Shown piece after piece: positions 8,159 through 17,820 of a stretch of DNA of 64,000 bases. The stretch lies in assembly GCF_001761325.1 (NCBI RefSeq), contig NZ_CP017478.1, positions 998,001 to 1,062,000 on the forward strand. The letters run 5' to 3'. The notes under the pieces were generated by a model. The model ran no database searches and was not told where the DNA came from. It worked only from the letters and a program-made list of their open reading frames with translations. Source of the DNA: Urechidicola croceus (GTDB lineage Bacteria > Bacteroidota > Bacteroidia > Flavobacteriales > Flavobacteriaceae). The position numbers were made by a program, and so were the translations under genes. Position 1 is the stretch's first letter, and each line of letters begins with the position of its first letter.

Positions 8159-10789
8159 CTATTTTAACGAATCTAAACTTGCTTTAATTGTTTCTATTTT
8201 GGCTAAAGCATCCGATTCTTTCTTACGTTCATTAGCAATTACTTGCTCAGGAGCATTATTTACAAAACGTTCGTTAGATAATTTCTTTTGAACAGATTTT
8301 AAGAAACCTTCGGTATATTTTAATTCTTCTGATAATTTTTCGATTTCTTCTTCTACATTAATTGCGCCACTCATTGGAATAAAATATTCATTAGATTTTA
8401 CTCTAAAACTTAACGCACCATCAACAGCATCTGCAACATAATTTATTGAAGTAGAATTCACCAATTTCTCAATAACAACATCAAAATCTTTATTGATAGT
8501 TTCATTTTCAACAACCGACAATTCAATTTCATCTTTAAAAGAAATATTTTTTTCTTTTCTGATGTTTCTAATATTTGAAACTACTTCTTGAACAGCATCA
8601 AAATCTTTAATCAATTGCTCATCTATCGTTTCATACTTCGGATACTCAGCAATAATCAATGCTTCTTCTGGAGTTCTTTCAGCAATATAATGCCATATTT
8701 CTTCAGTTAAGAAAGGCATAAATGGATGTAACACTTTTAAATTATTCTCAAATATCTCAATTGTTTCTGCATAAGTCTTTGCATCTATTGGTTGTTGATA
8801 CCCTGGCTTTATCATTTCTAAGAACCAAGAGGAATAATCATCCCAAAGTAATTTATAAATACTTAATAAAGCTTCACTAATTCTAAACTTCTCAAAAGAA
8901 TCATCAATATTTTTCAAAGTCTCTTGAAACTTTGCTTTATACCACTTAATTGCAATTTTAGATGATGCAGGTTGCTCAATACTGTCAGAAACTTCCCAGC
9001 CTTTTACCAAACGGAAACCGTTCCAAATTTTACTTGAGAAGTTACGTCCTTGCTCACATAATGATTCATCAAAAGGCAAATCGTTTCCTGCAGGTGAACT
9101 CATCAACATACCAACACGAACACCGTCAGCACCGTATTGTCTCATTAATTGAATAGGATCTGGTGAATTCCCTAAAGATTTAGACATTTTACGTCCTTGT
9201 TTATCTCTTACAATTCCTGTGTAATAAACATTCTTGAATGGTAATTCATCTTTATATTCATATCCTGCAATAATCATACGTGCAACCCAAAAGAACATAA
9301 TTTCTGGTGCTGTAACTAAATCATTTGTTGGATAATAATAATTTATATCTGGATTATCTGGATTATTTATACCATCAAAAACTGACATTGGCCATAACCA
9401 AGAAGAAAACCATGTATCTAACACATCTGGATCTTGAGTTAAGTCGTTAGTTGTTAGTTGTTGGTTGTTGGTTTTTGCTTTGGCTAATTCTAATGCAGTT
9501 TCAATATCTTTAGCTACAACAAAATCATTTACTCCATCTGCATAGAAATAGGCAGGAATTTGGTGTCCCCACCATAACTGACGAGAAATATTCCAATCTC
9601 TCACATTTTCCATCCAATTCCTATATGAATTTTTGAATTTTGCCGGGTGAAATTGAATATCATCATTCATAACATGATCTAAAGCAGGTTTAGCCAAATC
9701 TTTCATACTCAAAAACCATTGCGCAGAAATTTTTGGTTCAATAACAGCCTTTGTACGTTCAGAAGTACCTACTTTATGCATGTGTTGTTCAACTTTCATT
9801 AAACAACCTAAACTTTCTAATTCTTTGGTAATTTCTTTACGAACTACAAAACGGTCTTTTCCTTGATAATGCATTCCTTGAGAATTCAAAGTTGCGTCAT
9901 CATTAAAAATATCAATAACTTCTAATTTATGTTTTTCTCCTAAAACTTTGTCGTTTTGGTCATGTGCTGGAGTCACTTTTAAACAACCTGTTCCAAACTC
10001 AACATCTACATATTCATCTTCAATAATAGGAATTACACGATTACATATAGGAACAATTGCATTTTTTCCTTTTAGATGAGAAAAACGCTCATCATTAGGA
10101 TTGATGCAAATTGCTGTATCCCCTAAAAGAGTTTCTGGTCTTGTTGTAGCTATCGTTAGCACATCTTCTGAACCTTCAACTTTATAGTTGATATAATACA
10201 AGTTCCCTTGCTTTTCTTCAAAAATCACTTCTTCATCTGACAAAGTAGTTTTAGCTTCAGGATCCCAATTTACCATACGATAACCGCGGTAAATCAACCC
10301 TTTTTCATATAAATCTAAAAATGTTTTTATTACAGATTCTGACAAATCGTCATCCATTGTAAACTTAGTACGCTTCCAATCACATGATGCTCCTAACTTT
10401 TTTAATTGCTCTAGGATAATTCCTCCATGTTTATGTGTCCAATCCCAAGCGTGACTTAAAAACTCTGGTCGAGATAAATCTGCCTTATTAATACCTTCCG
10501 ATTTCAATTTCGCAACAACTTTTGCCTCAGTGGCAATAGAAGCATGATCGGTTCCTGGCACCCAACAAGCGTTGTATCCTCGTAATCTAGCACGGCGAAT
10601 CAATACATCTTGAATTGTATTATTCAGCATGTGTCCCATATGTAAAACCCCAGTAACATTTGGTGGAGGAATTACAATAGTATAAGGCTCTTTTTCATTT
10701 GGTTCTGAATGAAAATAATCATGTTTCATCCAGTATTCATACCACTTATCTTCTACATCAATTGGATTATACTTAGTTGGAATATTCAT
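8159..10789 (-). CDS. valS: Valine--tRNA ligase
   Basis: This is a class I aminoacyl-tRNA synthetase of 876 aa that charges tRNA-Val. It shows the HIGH-type motif in [16 protein letters not shown] near residue 45, the editing (CP1) domain with [12 protein letters not shown], and [10 protein letters not shown] in the second signature. A C-terminal coiled-coil arm (about 810-876) is present, as expected for ValRS. A short repetitive in-frame stretch rich in Asn, Gln and Thr lies near residue 445. The gene is monocistronic, with a promoter element at 10820-10827 and a terminator downstream. Confidence 0.97.
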   Translation of the reverse strand: MNIPTKYNPIDVEDKWYEYWMKHDYFHSEPNEKEPYTIVIPPPNVTGVLHMGHMLNNTIQDVLIRRARLRGYNACWVPGTDHASIATEAKVVAKLKSEGINKADLSRPEFLSHAWDWTHKHGGIILEQLKKLGASCDWKRTKFTMDDDLSESVIKTFLDLYEKGLIYRGYRMVNWDPEAKTTLSDEEVIFEEKQGNLYYINYKVEGSEDVLTIATTRPETLLGDTAICINPNDERFSHLKGKNAIVPICNRVIPIIEDEYVDVEFGTGCLKVTPAHDQNDKVLGEKHKLEVIDIFNDDATLNSQGMHYQGKDRFVVRKEITKELESLGCLMKVEQHMHKVGTSERTKAVIEPKISAQWFLSMKDLAKPALDHVMNDDIQFHPAKFKNSYRNWMENVRDWNISRQLWWGHQIPAYFYADGVNDFVVAKDIETALELAKAKTNNQQLTTNDLTQDPDVLDTWFSSWLWPMSVFDGINNPDNPDINYYYPTNDLVTAPEIMFFWVARMIIAGYEYKDELPFKNVYYTGIVRDKQGRKMSKSLGNSPDPIQLMRQYGADGVRVGMLMSSPAGNDLPFDESLCEQGRNFSSKIWNGFRLVKGWEVSDSIEQPASSKIAIKWYKAKFQETLKNIDDSFEKFRISEALLSIYKLLWDDYSSWFLEMIKPGYQQPIDAKTYAETIEIFENNLKVLHPFMPFLTEEIWHYIAERTPEEALIIAEYPKYETIDEQLIKDFDAVQEVVSNIRNIRKEKNISFKDEIELSVVENETINKDFDVVIEKLVNSTSINYVADAVDGALSFRVKSNEYFIPMSGAINVEEEIEKLSEELKYTEGFLKSVQKKLSNERFVNNAPEQVIANERKKESDALAKIETIKASLDSLK

Positions 10790-10819
10790 TTTGGTATACT
10801 ATTTGTTTATAACGAAGTG

Positions 10820-10827
10820 CAAATGTA
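10820..10827 (-). promoter_or_regulatory. TAnnTTTG promoter element of valS
   Basis: On the minus strand TACATTTG lies 30 bp before the valS ATG. Confidence 0.55.
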
Positions 10828-10905
10828 CAATTATACGGTTTGATTGTAAAACATTTTGAAAACAAAAAAAAAAGACTAATTTTACAACTTAAAATCCTAA
10901 AGATT

Positions 10906-11346
10906 ATGAAAAAAATAGCATTAATATTATTTTTAAGTGTGTTCGCTATATCAATAAATGCACAAGAAAAAACTAAAACAGTTGATGGTCCTGTATTCGA
11001 GTTTGAAACAGAAACTATTGATTATGGTAAAATCGAAAAAGATTCAGATGGTGTAAGAGTATTTACGTTTAAAAACATAGGTAATGAGCCATTAATTATA
11101 GATAATGTAAAAGGTAGTTGCGGATGTACAGTTCCAACAAAACCTGAAAATCCAATTTTACCAGGTGAAACTGGAGAAATTAAAGTAAAATATGCTACCA
11201 ATAGAGTTGGTGGTTTCTCAAAAACAGTTACAATCACATCTAATGCAACAGAGCCAAGAAAAGTGGTTCGTATTAAAGGAATTGTTTCTAATCCTGAGTC
11301 AGGTTCGGCGATTGAGAAAGAAAAATCGATTATGTCAAATAACTAA
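10906..11346 (+). CDS. DUF1573 domain secreted protein
   Basis: The 146-aa protein has a cleavable signal peptide (MKKIALILFLSVFAISINAQ). One DUF1573 immunoglobulin-like domain follows, with FEFETETIDYGKIEKDSDG, VFTFKNIGNEPLII and the NVKGSCGCTVPTKP motif. Start 10906 was preferred over 10840 because it begins the signal peptide. The domain is found in envelope proteins of Bacteroidota; its molecular role is not defined. The two cysteines of the SCGC motif could form a disulfide or bind a ligand. A terminator follows directly. Confidence 0.85.
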   Translation: MKKIALILFLSVFAISINAQEKTKTVDGPVFEFETETIDYGKIEKDSDGVRVFTFKNIGNEPLIIDNVKGSCGCTVPTKPENPILPGETGEIKVKYATNRVGGFSKTVTITSNATEPRKVVRIKGIVSNPESGSAIEKEKSIMSNN

Positions 11347-11370
11347 TTTATAGACAAATCAATAATATTA

Positions 11371-11400
11371 AAAACATCCGCAATATGCGGATGTTTTTAT
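11371..11400. terminator. Bidirectional hairpin terminator
   Basis: A perfect 12-bp stem (11371-11382 with 11386-11397) around a 3-nt loop, flanked by A and T runs, separates the convergent DUF1573 and retropepsin-like genes. It touches the stop codon of the latter. Confidence 0.85.
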
Positions 11401-12731
11401 TTTAATAAGTTTTTTAATCTGAATTCAACTTCGATTTCCTTTCCATTTCTTTCAATTAAAAGTTTAACTATATCATTCTCTTTTTCATAAAATTTTGAAA
11501 TTATATCTGTTAATTTAAAATTATATGAATGTCTTCCATTAACTTTTAATAGATAATCTCCTTCCCTAACCCCTGCTAATTCACCTGGTGAATTTTTTCG
11601 CACGTAAGCTATTTTGTAAACCGGTTTTAATTGAAATTTATAACTATAATCAAATGTGATATTATTTTCACCTATTGAGTTGTCGCTTTCTATTTGGAAT
11701 GTAGTTTGATTCAATTCTTTTACCAATTTTTTTCCATCATACATAATTTCAATTCCACTCATATTATAATTGAACTTATCTTTAAAGTTTGAATTTTTCT
11801 TTAATGTTATTTTTGAATTAGGATAATCAAATATTATTTTAAACCTACGTAAAATTTCTGCTCCAAGGCTACCATTTCTACCCTGTACTTTCTTCGCATG
11901 CAATGATGAAAGTGAATCTAGGTAAGCCACATTAGGGCTTTTAAACTCAAAACTACTTAATGAAAAAGACTTGACTTTACTTCTCATCCCAAAAATACTA
12001 CCACTAACTCCTTCTCCAATAAAATCTTCAAAAGCGTTTTCTGGTATTACAATTTCATCATCTTCAAATAACCAAAGTGAATCGGTTCCTCCTGAATCAA
12101 TTAATAATTTTACTTCCATACTCTTTTCAACTGGAGTATTAAAATCAATAAATGCATTTACATATGGTTTGTTCTTTAAAAATTCAAGGTCAATAGTTTT
12201 GCATTTTCTACATTTTTTATATTTATACTTTTCAGGCTTTGAAAAAGTTATTTTTCTAGTTATATAATTTATAGTGACTATAAAATCTTTTAAAAGATCA
12301 TAACCAATAATACCGTGAACAGTAATGCCTAACTTTGCAGATAAGTCTAATTTATCATTATAAATTAAATACAAATCCTGATTATTACCATATACATTAC
12401 CTATTTTAAATCTATTGTTTTTCGAGAATAATGCCTCTACAGGTTCTCCTTCACCAAGACCTCTTAATTGAATTTTTTGAGTATGTATAAGTTTTAAAGA
12501 ATCTGAAGAAGTCAAATTAAATATTACTGGAGAACTAACACCTGAATCCAACAAGAATGTCAATTTAGTTCCATTAACTTCTACTGGAAGAATAATAAGA
12601 TTGTTAATGAGTTTAAAACTCATCGTTTCCGATTCAGTATTTCCAAATAATTTAAATTCCTGCGCATTTATATTATATGTAAAAAATACGCTAATACTTA
12701 ACCAAAAAATATAAAATATTCGATTTATCAA
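11397..12731 (-). CDS. Retropepsin-like aspartyl protease with C-terminal PDZ domain
   Basis: The protein carries two aspartyl-protease motifs, FLLDSGVSSPV and LLIDSGGTDSLW, as in two-lobed or tandem retropepsin folds. A C-terminal PDZ domain (last about 90 residues) contains AGVREGDYLLKVNGRHSY. A signal peptide ending in INAQ indicates export. The start is uncertain: a TTG at 12731 begins exactly at the signal peptide, while the open frame runs on to ATGs at 12824 and 12851 and overlaps the neighbouring aminotransferase gene. The role is probably periplasmic peptide or protein processing; substrates are unknown. Confidence 0.8.
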   Translation of the reverse strand: MINRIFYIFWLSISVFFTYNINAQEFKLFGNTESETMSFKLINNLIILPVEVNGTKLTFLLDSGVSSPVIFNLTSSDSLKLIHTQKIQLRGLGEGEPVEALFSKNNRFKIGNVYGNNQDLYLIYNDKLDLSAKLGITVHGIIGYDLLKDFIVTINYITRKITFSKPEKYKYKKCRKCKTIDLEFLKNKPYVNAFIDFNTPVEKSMEVKLLIDSGGTDSLWLFEDDEIVIPENAFEDFIGEGVSGSIFGMRSKVKSFSLSSFEFKSPNVAYLDSLSSLHAKKVQGRNGSLGAEILRRFKIIFDYPNSKITLKKNSNFKDKFNYNMSGIEIMYDGKKLVKELNQTTFQIESDNSIGENNITFDYSYKFQLKPVYKIAYVRKNSPGELAGVREGDYLLKVNGRHSYNFKLTDIISKFYEKENDIVKLLIERNGKEIEVEFRLKNLLK

Positions 12732-12840
12732 GTTAATTAATTTAATACTGTAATATACCAAATAAGAACCTTGCCTTAAAATATTTATGAAAAATTTAAC
12801 CTTTAAAAATTCAAAGTAAAACATATAAAGCAATCCGAAA

Positions 12841-12848
12841 TAATTTTG
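12841..12848 (+). promoter_or_regulatory. TAnnTTTG promoter element of the aminotransferase gene
   Basis: TAATTTTG lies 26 bp before the ATG at 12875 and excludes the upstream TTG at 12854 as a likely start. Confidence 0.5.
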
Positions 12849-12874
12849 CATTTTTGCCTCAAATTCAACCACTA

Positions 12875-14071
12875 ATGCCAAAAATTTCTACTAGAGGACA
12901 TATAATGCCGGAATCACCTATTCGTAAGTTAGTTCCATATTCAGAAAAAGCTAAAGAAAGAGGCATCAATGTTTACCATTTAAATATAGGTCAGCCAGAT
13001 ATTAGTACACCACAAGTTGCTCTTGACGCTGTAAAAAATAATACCGTTGAAATATTATCTTATAGCCGTTCGGAGGGTTCAGAAGAATATAGAAAAAAAA
13101 TTGCTGGGTATTATAAACAGCATAACATTCATGTAAGTTCTGATGAAATTCTTGTTACTACTGGCGCATCAGAAGCATTGAGATTTATGTTAAGTAGTAT
13201 TACAAATCCTGGTGATGAAATAATTATACCTGAACCATTTTATGCTAATTATATTGGATTTTCAACATCTAATAGCGTAAAAATAATACCTGTATTATCC
13301 AATATTGATGATAATTTTGCACTTCCTGATATTTCAGATTTTGAAAAATTAATTACACCCAAAACAAAAGCAATTTTAATTTGTAATCCTGCAAATCCGA
13401 CTGGATATTTATATTCAAAAGAAGAAATTCATACGTTGGTGAAAATCGTTAAAAAACATGATTTATTTTTAATTTCTGATGAAGTTTATCGTGAGTTTGT
13501 TTATGATGATGAAAAGCATTACTCAATTTTAAGTGATGAATTTAATTTAGGAGACAATGCTATTTTATTAGACTCTGTTTCAAAAAGGTATAGTATGTGT
13601 GGTGCAAGAATTGGCTATTTAGTTTCTCGAAATAAAGATGTTTTAAAAACAGTTTTAAAGTTTTCACAAACACGACTTAGTCCACCAACATATGCTCAAA
13701 TCGCAAGCGAAGCAGCTTTAGAAACTCCTCAACTTTTTTTTGATAATGTTATTTCAGAATTTCAAGAAAGAAGAAATACTTTAATTACTGAATTACAAAA
13801 AATTAAAGGTGTAAAAGTTAGTAGGCCAAAAGGTGCTTTTTACTGTGTAGTTGAACTTCCAATTGATGATTCCGATAAATTTGCACAATACTTACTCGAA
13901 GAGTTCAGTGATGATAACGAAACTATTATGGTTGCACCTGCTAGTGGATTTTACTCAACTAAAGGATTAGGAAAAAATCAAATTCGTATTGCCTATGTTC
14001 TCAAAAAAGAAGATTTGATTCGATCAGTACAATTGCTTAAATTGGCATTGACAAAATATAACCAACAATAA
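12875..14071 (+). CDS. Pyridoxal phosphate-dependent aminotransferase, class I/II
   Basis: This 398-aa fold-type I enzyme probably transfers the amino group of aspartate or another amino acid to 2-oxoglutarate. It shows YHLNIGQPDISTP near the N-terminus, ILICNPANPTGY, LISDEVYREFVY and the PLP lysine K237 in DSVSKRYSMCGARIG. The C-terminal Arg that binds the substrate carboxylate lies in QIRIAYVL. The start at 12875 follows the promoter element. murB begins 1 bp after the stop, so the pair is an operon. The exact substrate cannot be fixed by eye. Confidence 0.87.
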   Translation: MPKISTRGHIMPESPIRKLVPYSEKAKERGINVYHLNIGQPDISTPQVALDAVKNNTVEILSYSRSEGSEEYRKKIAGYYKQHNIHVSSDEILVTTGASEALRFMLSSITNPGDEIIIPEPFYANYIGFSTSNSVKIIPVLSNIDDNFALPDISDFEKLITPKTKAILICNPANPTGYLYSKEEIHTLVKIVKKHDLFLISDEVYREFVYDDEKHYSILSDEFNLGDNAILLDSVSKRYSMCGARIGYLVSRNKDVLKTVLKFSQTRLSPPTYAQIASEAALETPQLFFDNVISEFQERRNTLITELQKIKGVKVSRPKGAFYCVVELPIDDSDKFAQYLLEEFSDDNETIMVAPASGFYSTKGLGKNQIRIAYVLKKEDLIRSVQLLKLALTKYNQQ

Positions 14072-14072
14072 C

Positions 14073-15080
14073 TTGAATATTCAAAAAAATATATCCCTAA
14101 AACCATTCAACACTTTTGGTGTTGATGTCAATGCAAGTAAATTTTTAGATGTAAAATCTATTAGTGATTTACGTGAAGTTTTATTAAAAAATCATGATGT
14201 ATTTATATTAAGTGGTGGAAGTAATCTACTCTTTACTAAAGATATTGACAAATTAGTTTTACACCTTAATTTAAAAGGAATTGAAGTAATTAAAGAAACA
14301 AATAAGTATGTTTATGTAAAGTCTCAAGCAGGTGAAAACTGGCATGAATTTGTGCTTTGGTGTATTGAAAACGGTTTTGGTGGTTTAGAAAACTTATCAT
14401 TAATACCTGGAAATGTAGGTACAAGCCCTATTCAAAATATTGGCGCTTATGGAGTTGAAATTAAAGATACATTTCACAAATTAAAAGCAATAGAAATTAA
14501 TACAGGAAAACGTCGTGTTTTTAAGAAAAAGGAATGCAATTTTGGTTATAGAAATTCAGTATTTAAAAATGAATTAAAAGGCAAATATATTATTACCTCC
14601 GTAATTTTTAAACTCAGAAAGAAAAATCATAAATTGAATACTTCGTATGGTGCTATTCAAGCCGAATTAGATAACAGAGGTATTGATAAACCAACTATAA
14701 AAGATGTTTCAAATGTAGTTATTGACATTAGAAATAGTAAACTTCCAAACCCAAAAGAAATAGGAAATAGTGGTAGTTTCTTTAAAAACCCAGTAATTGC
14801 AATTGACCATTTTATTAACTTAAAAAATGAATATCCTAATATTCCATCTTATATTATTTCAGATTTAGAAATTAAAGTTCCTGCGGGTTGGTTAATTGAA
14901 CAATGTGGATTCAAAGGAAAACGTTTTGGCAATGCTGGCATTCATGAAAAGCAGGCCTTAGTTTTGGTAAACTATGGAAATGCAACAGGGAAAGAAGTTT
15001 ATCAAATTGCTCAAAATATTCAAGAAGCAGTCAAAGAAAAATTTGAAATTTCACTTGAAATTGAGGTAAACGTTATTTAG
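14073..15080 (+). CDS. murB: UDP-N-acetylmuramate dehydrogenase
   Basis: MurB reduces UDP-GlcNAc-enolpyruvate to UDP-MurNAc with NADPH and FAD, the second committed step of peptidoglycan synthesis. At 335 aa this is a type I MurB. Visible motifs are the N-terminal SLKPFNTFGV, ILSGGSNLLF in the FAD site, LSLIPGNVGTSPIQNIGAYG and GNSGSFFKNP, whose Ser acts as proton donor. The start codon is TTG at 14073, directly after the aminotransferase stop; no ATG precedes the conserved region. The pair is co-transcribed. Confidence 0.95.
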   Translation: MNIQKNISLKPFNTFGVDVNASKFLDVKSISDLREVLLKNHDVFILSGGSNLLFTKDIDKLVLHLNLKGIEVIKETNKYVYVKSQAGENWHEFVLWCIENGFGGLENLSLIPGNVGTSPIQNIGAYGVEIKDTFHKLKAIEINTGKRRVFKKKECNFGYRNSVFKNELKGKYIITSVIFKLRKKNHKLNTSYGAIQAELDNRGIDKPTIKDVSNVVIDIRNSKLPNPKEIGNSGSFFKNPVIAIDHFINLKNEYPNIPSYIISDLEIKVPAGWLIEQCGFKGKRFGNAGIHEKQALVLVNYGNATGKEVYQIAQNIQEAVKEKFEISLEIEVNVI

Positions 15081-15200
15081 TCATTTCACTTTTTAGTTTT
15101 TCTTTTTAAAAAAGTAATTAATCATTTTAATAAACTAAATTATTAATTTCTGTTTCAAATGGTGCTAATTTATTTAACACAAATTATTATTAAAAAATAA

Positions 15201-15809
15201 TTATACGATGTTTTTATGTCCTGTTGGCAATGGTCTATAGGCATAATAATGTAAGATTTCTTCAATTGCCAACTTTAATGCTTTATTAATAGGGACAATT
15301 ATCTTTCCAAGATTAAAATCTATCTGTGAAAGTCTCATATAATAATCTGTAAAAATTGGTACATATTGACCTTTACTAATTGCATTTTCAGTATTCTCAA
15401 AATTTTCTTTCTGATTTTCTTTGATAATTTTACAAGTTGCTAACCTAAATTGTCCATACTTATCTCTACTTGCGGCAAATCCAAATAGGCGGCATATTAA
15501 TCCTCTATATTTATAATTTCCACAACTTCCATTGTTATTATCCACTAATGAAAGAGGTCTATATACGTGGCAAATTAAAGTTGTTTTTATATTCAATTGA
15601 TCAAGAACATTTTCAGCCTCACCGTTTAAAAAAAGGTGAAAAGCCCAAGGTAAAAATTCTAATGGAGAAGCCTCTATTTCAGGCATTGTACAACATTTAC
15701 CACAACCAGAAATACAATGCAAACTGGATTGAACTTGAAAAGTTACTATTTCTTTATCAAGTTTGTTAAATAATTGTTCAACTGCTCTAACTTTGATTTC
15801 TATCGACAT
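15201..15809 (-). CDS. YkgJ-family cysteine-cluster protein
   Basis: The protein has the zinc/iron-chelating cysteine cluster: C-x-x-G-C-G-K-C-C in SLHCISGCGKCCTMPEIE near residue 35. Later cysteines in TTLICHVYRPL, NGSCGNYKYRGLICRLFGF and RLATCKII complete the set. Start 15809 begins the conserved helix; the longer frame to 15860 adds 17 residues of doubtful value. The family probably binds a metal or Fe-S cluster; no enzyme activity is known to me. It ends toward murB without a strong terminator. A second YkgJ protein occurs at 23.4 kb. Confidence 0.8.
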   Translation of the reverse strand: MSIEIKVRAVEQLFNKLDKEIVTFQVQSSLHCISGCGKCCTMPEIEASPLEFLPWAFHLFLNGEAENVLDQLNIKTTLICHVYRPLSLVDNNNGSCGNYKYRGLICRLFGFAASRDKYGQFRLATCKIIKENQKENFENTENAISKGQYVPIFTDYYMRLSQIDFNLGKIIVPINKALKLAIEEILHYYAYRPLPTGHKNIV

Positions 15810-15936
15810 TATTTTCTCACGAAGGTAGACAATTAATAGTGATTTGTTCAACATAAACAATAAAATGAACGAAAATTAAATTTCCTTTTTTTTAACTAAC
15901 TATTAATTTAACTTTTAAGAATAAAAACATATTACG

Positions 15937-15944
15937 TATCTTTG
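15937..15944 (+). promoter_or_regulatory. TAnnTTTG promoter element
   Basis: TATCTTTG lies 18 bp before the ATG at 15963. Confidence 0.5.
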
Positions 15945-15962
15945 CATTCAAATTTTTATAGT

Positions 15963-16148
15963 ATGAAACTTTTATTTATCACATTAGGTTTATTAGCACT
16001 AGCTATTGCAGGAATTGCAATAAAATTATGGGCAAAAAAAGATGGTGAATTTGCTGGAACTTGCGCTAGTCAAAACCCTATGTTAAATAAAGATGGTGAA
16101 GCATGCGGTTTTTGTGGTAAAATGCCTGCTGATTGTGAAAACCAATAA
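15963..16148 (+). CDS. Small membrane or secreted protein with a cysteine motif
   Basis: This 61-aa protein has one N-terminal hydrophobic helix (about 2-20) and then a short soluble tail. The tail has cysteines in AGTCASQ and GEACGFCGKMPADC, the latter holding a CxxC. It is a recognisable small conserved protein of Flavobacteriia, usually called membrane or secreted protein. The ATG at 15963 was chosen because it follows the promoter element; the frame extends 7 codons upstream into that promoter. It is 3 bp upstream of a glycosyltransferase gene. Function unknown; the CxxC could bind metal. Confidence 0.7.
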   Translation: MKLLFITLGLLALAIAGIAIKLWAKKDGEFAGTCASQNPMLNKDGEACGFCGKMPADCENQ

Positions 16149-16151
16149 TAC

Positions 16152-17255
16152 ATGAATATTGTATTTTATGTGTTTTTGTGCGTTTCGCTAATACAATTAT
16201 TTTATTTTCTATTTGTTTTTGCTAAATTTTCATTTATAAACCCAAATGACAACATTAGCCAGTTTCCGCCTATTTCTTTACTTATCTGCGCACGTAATGA
16301 AGCCGAAAATCTTGAGGAATTTCTTCCCTTTTTTATAGAACAAAAGTATCCAAATTTTGAATTGGTATTGATTAATCACGCGTCTATAGACAACACTTTA
16401 GATGTAATAGAATCATTTAAAAAAAGGTATCCCAAATTAATAAAAATTGTAAATGTTGCCGAAAACGAACAATTTTGGGGAACTAAAAAATATGCTTTAA
16501 CATTAGGTATAAAAGCAGCAACACATGAAAGTTTAGTATTTTCTGATGCAGATTGCAAACCTGCTTCTAATAATTGGCTTCTTGAAATGTCAAAACAATT
16601 CAATAAAAAAAACACTATTGTTTTAGGATACGGAGGTTATCAAAAAATTAAAAATTCTTTTTTAAATAAATTAATTCGATTTGAAACCCTTTTTACAGCA
16701 ATACAGTATTTCTCTTACGCCAAATTAGGAATACCATATATGGGTGTTGGGCGAAATTTAGGTTATACAAAAACTCAATTTTTCAAAACAAATGGATTTG
16801 CAAGTCATATGAAAATCCGTTCTGGAGATGACGATTTATTTGTAAATCAAAGTGCAAATAAGTACAATACTGCAATTTGTTTTACAAAAGATAGCTTTAC
16901 AGTTTCTGTAGCAAAGACCACTTTTAAAAACTGGATTCTCCAAAAAAGAAGACATATTTCTACAGCAACTTACTATAAACCAATTCATAAATTTCTATTA
17001 GGACTTTTTTATGTTTCTCAATTACTTTTTTGGTTACTTGCAATAATGCTATTATTAATCCAATTTAAATGGATATTTGTTATTTCAATTATGACCTTAA
17101 GAATACTCGTTCAATATATAACAATACATCAATCTGCAAAAAAATTAAATGAAAAGGATTTAGTATTTTGGTCACCATTTTTGGAAATATTTCTAATATT
17201 CATACAATTGTTTATCTTTATAAAAAATCTATTTTCAAAACCCACTCATTGGTAG
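16152..17255 (+). CDS. Glycosyltransferase family 2, membrane-anchored
   Basis: This 367-aa protein has an N-terminal membrane helix, then a GT-A domain with ISLLICARNEAENLEEFLPF, the LINHASIDNT segment and the acidic motif FSDADCKP. GDDDLFVNQ resembles the ED/catalytic region and QKRRH is near the end of the domain. Two or three transmembrane helices close the protein (about 275-360). It would transfer a sugar to a lipid or polysaccharide acceptor at the inner membrane. It follows the small cysteine protein by 3 bp and precedes the ECF sigma gene by 7 bp. Confidence 0.85.
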   Translation: MNIVFYVFLCVSLIQLFYFLFVFAKFSFINPNDNISQFPPISLLICARNEAENLEEFLPFFIEQKYPNFELVLINHASIDNTLDVIESFKKRYPKLIKIVNVAENEQFWGTKKYALTLGIKAATHESLVFSDADCKPASNNWLLEMSKQFNKKNTIVLGYGGYQKIKNSFLNKLIRFETLFTAIQYFSYAKLGIPYMGVGRNLGYTKTQFFKTNGFASHMKIRSGDDDLFVNQSANKYNTAICFTKDSFTVSVAKTTFKNWILQKRRHISTATYYKPIHKFLLGLFYVSQLLFWLLAIMLLLIQFKWIFVISIMTLRILVQYITIHQSAKKLNEKDLVFWSPFLEIFLIFIQLFIFIKNLFSKPTHW

Positions 17256-17262
17256 TTGATTT

Positions 17263-17820
17263 ATGACAAATAAGGAAGAAATTCAATTAATTGTTAATGA
17301 TGCACGATTAGGTAAAGAAAGTGCTTTCAAAAAACTTCTAAACACCTATTGGAGTGATGTTTTTAGGTTTCAATTTTCAAAAACTAATGATGAAGAAGAA
17401 GCCGAAGATATTACTATTAAAACTTTTGCAAAAGCATTTGACAAAATAGATTTATACAACGACAACTACAATTTTAAAACTTGGCTCATTTCAATATCAA
17501 AAAATATTTTTTTGGATTCAATCAGAGGTAAAAGAAATGAAACTGTTTCTCTAAACAAAGGAAATTCGGAAGCTTATTATATTTCTGATGATGCACCTTC
17601 ACCTGAAGATAAAATAATTATTGAACAAAATTTAGCCGAATTACTTAGACACATTAAAAAATTAAAACCGGCACAACAAGAGATTATCAATTTAAGATAT
17701 TTTCAAGAATACAGTTATAAGGAAATTGCTGAAAAATTGAATGAATCCATGAGTTCTGTTAAGGTTAAATTATTAAGATCTAAAAAATTACTTTCAGAAA
17801 TTATTGAAAATAAAAAATGA
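17263..17820 (+). CDS. ECF-type RNA polymerase sigma factor
   Basis: This 185-aa sigma factor has region 2 (about 25-95, with DVFRFQFSK, EAEDITIKTFAKAF and NFKTWLISISKNIFLDSIRGKR) and region 4 (about 125-180, with LKPAQQEIINLRYFQEYSYK and an HTH). No FecR-like or other anti-sigma gene is next to it. It instead overlaps the start of an Nramp-like transporter gene by 4 bp (ATGA). The regulon is unknown; coupling to a transporter suggests metal-related control, which is an inference. Confidence 0.88.
   Translation: MTNKEEIQLIVNDARLGKESAFKKLLNTYWSDVFRFQFSKTNDEEEAEDITIKTFAKAFDKIDLYNDNYNFKTWLISISKNIFLDSIRGKRNETVSLNKGNSEAYYISDDAPSPEDKIIIEQNLAELLRHIKKLKPAQQEIINLRYFQEYSYKEIAEKLNESMSSVKVKLLRSKKLLSEIIENKK

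Noticed and set aside
15081-15200. Terminator between murB and the YkgJ gene
   Set aside because: Only A/T tracts that pair weakly (ACTTTTT with AAAAAGT) are present, without GC in the stem.
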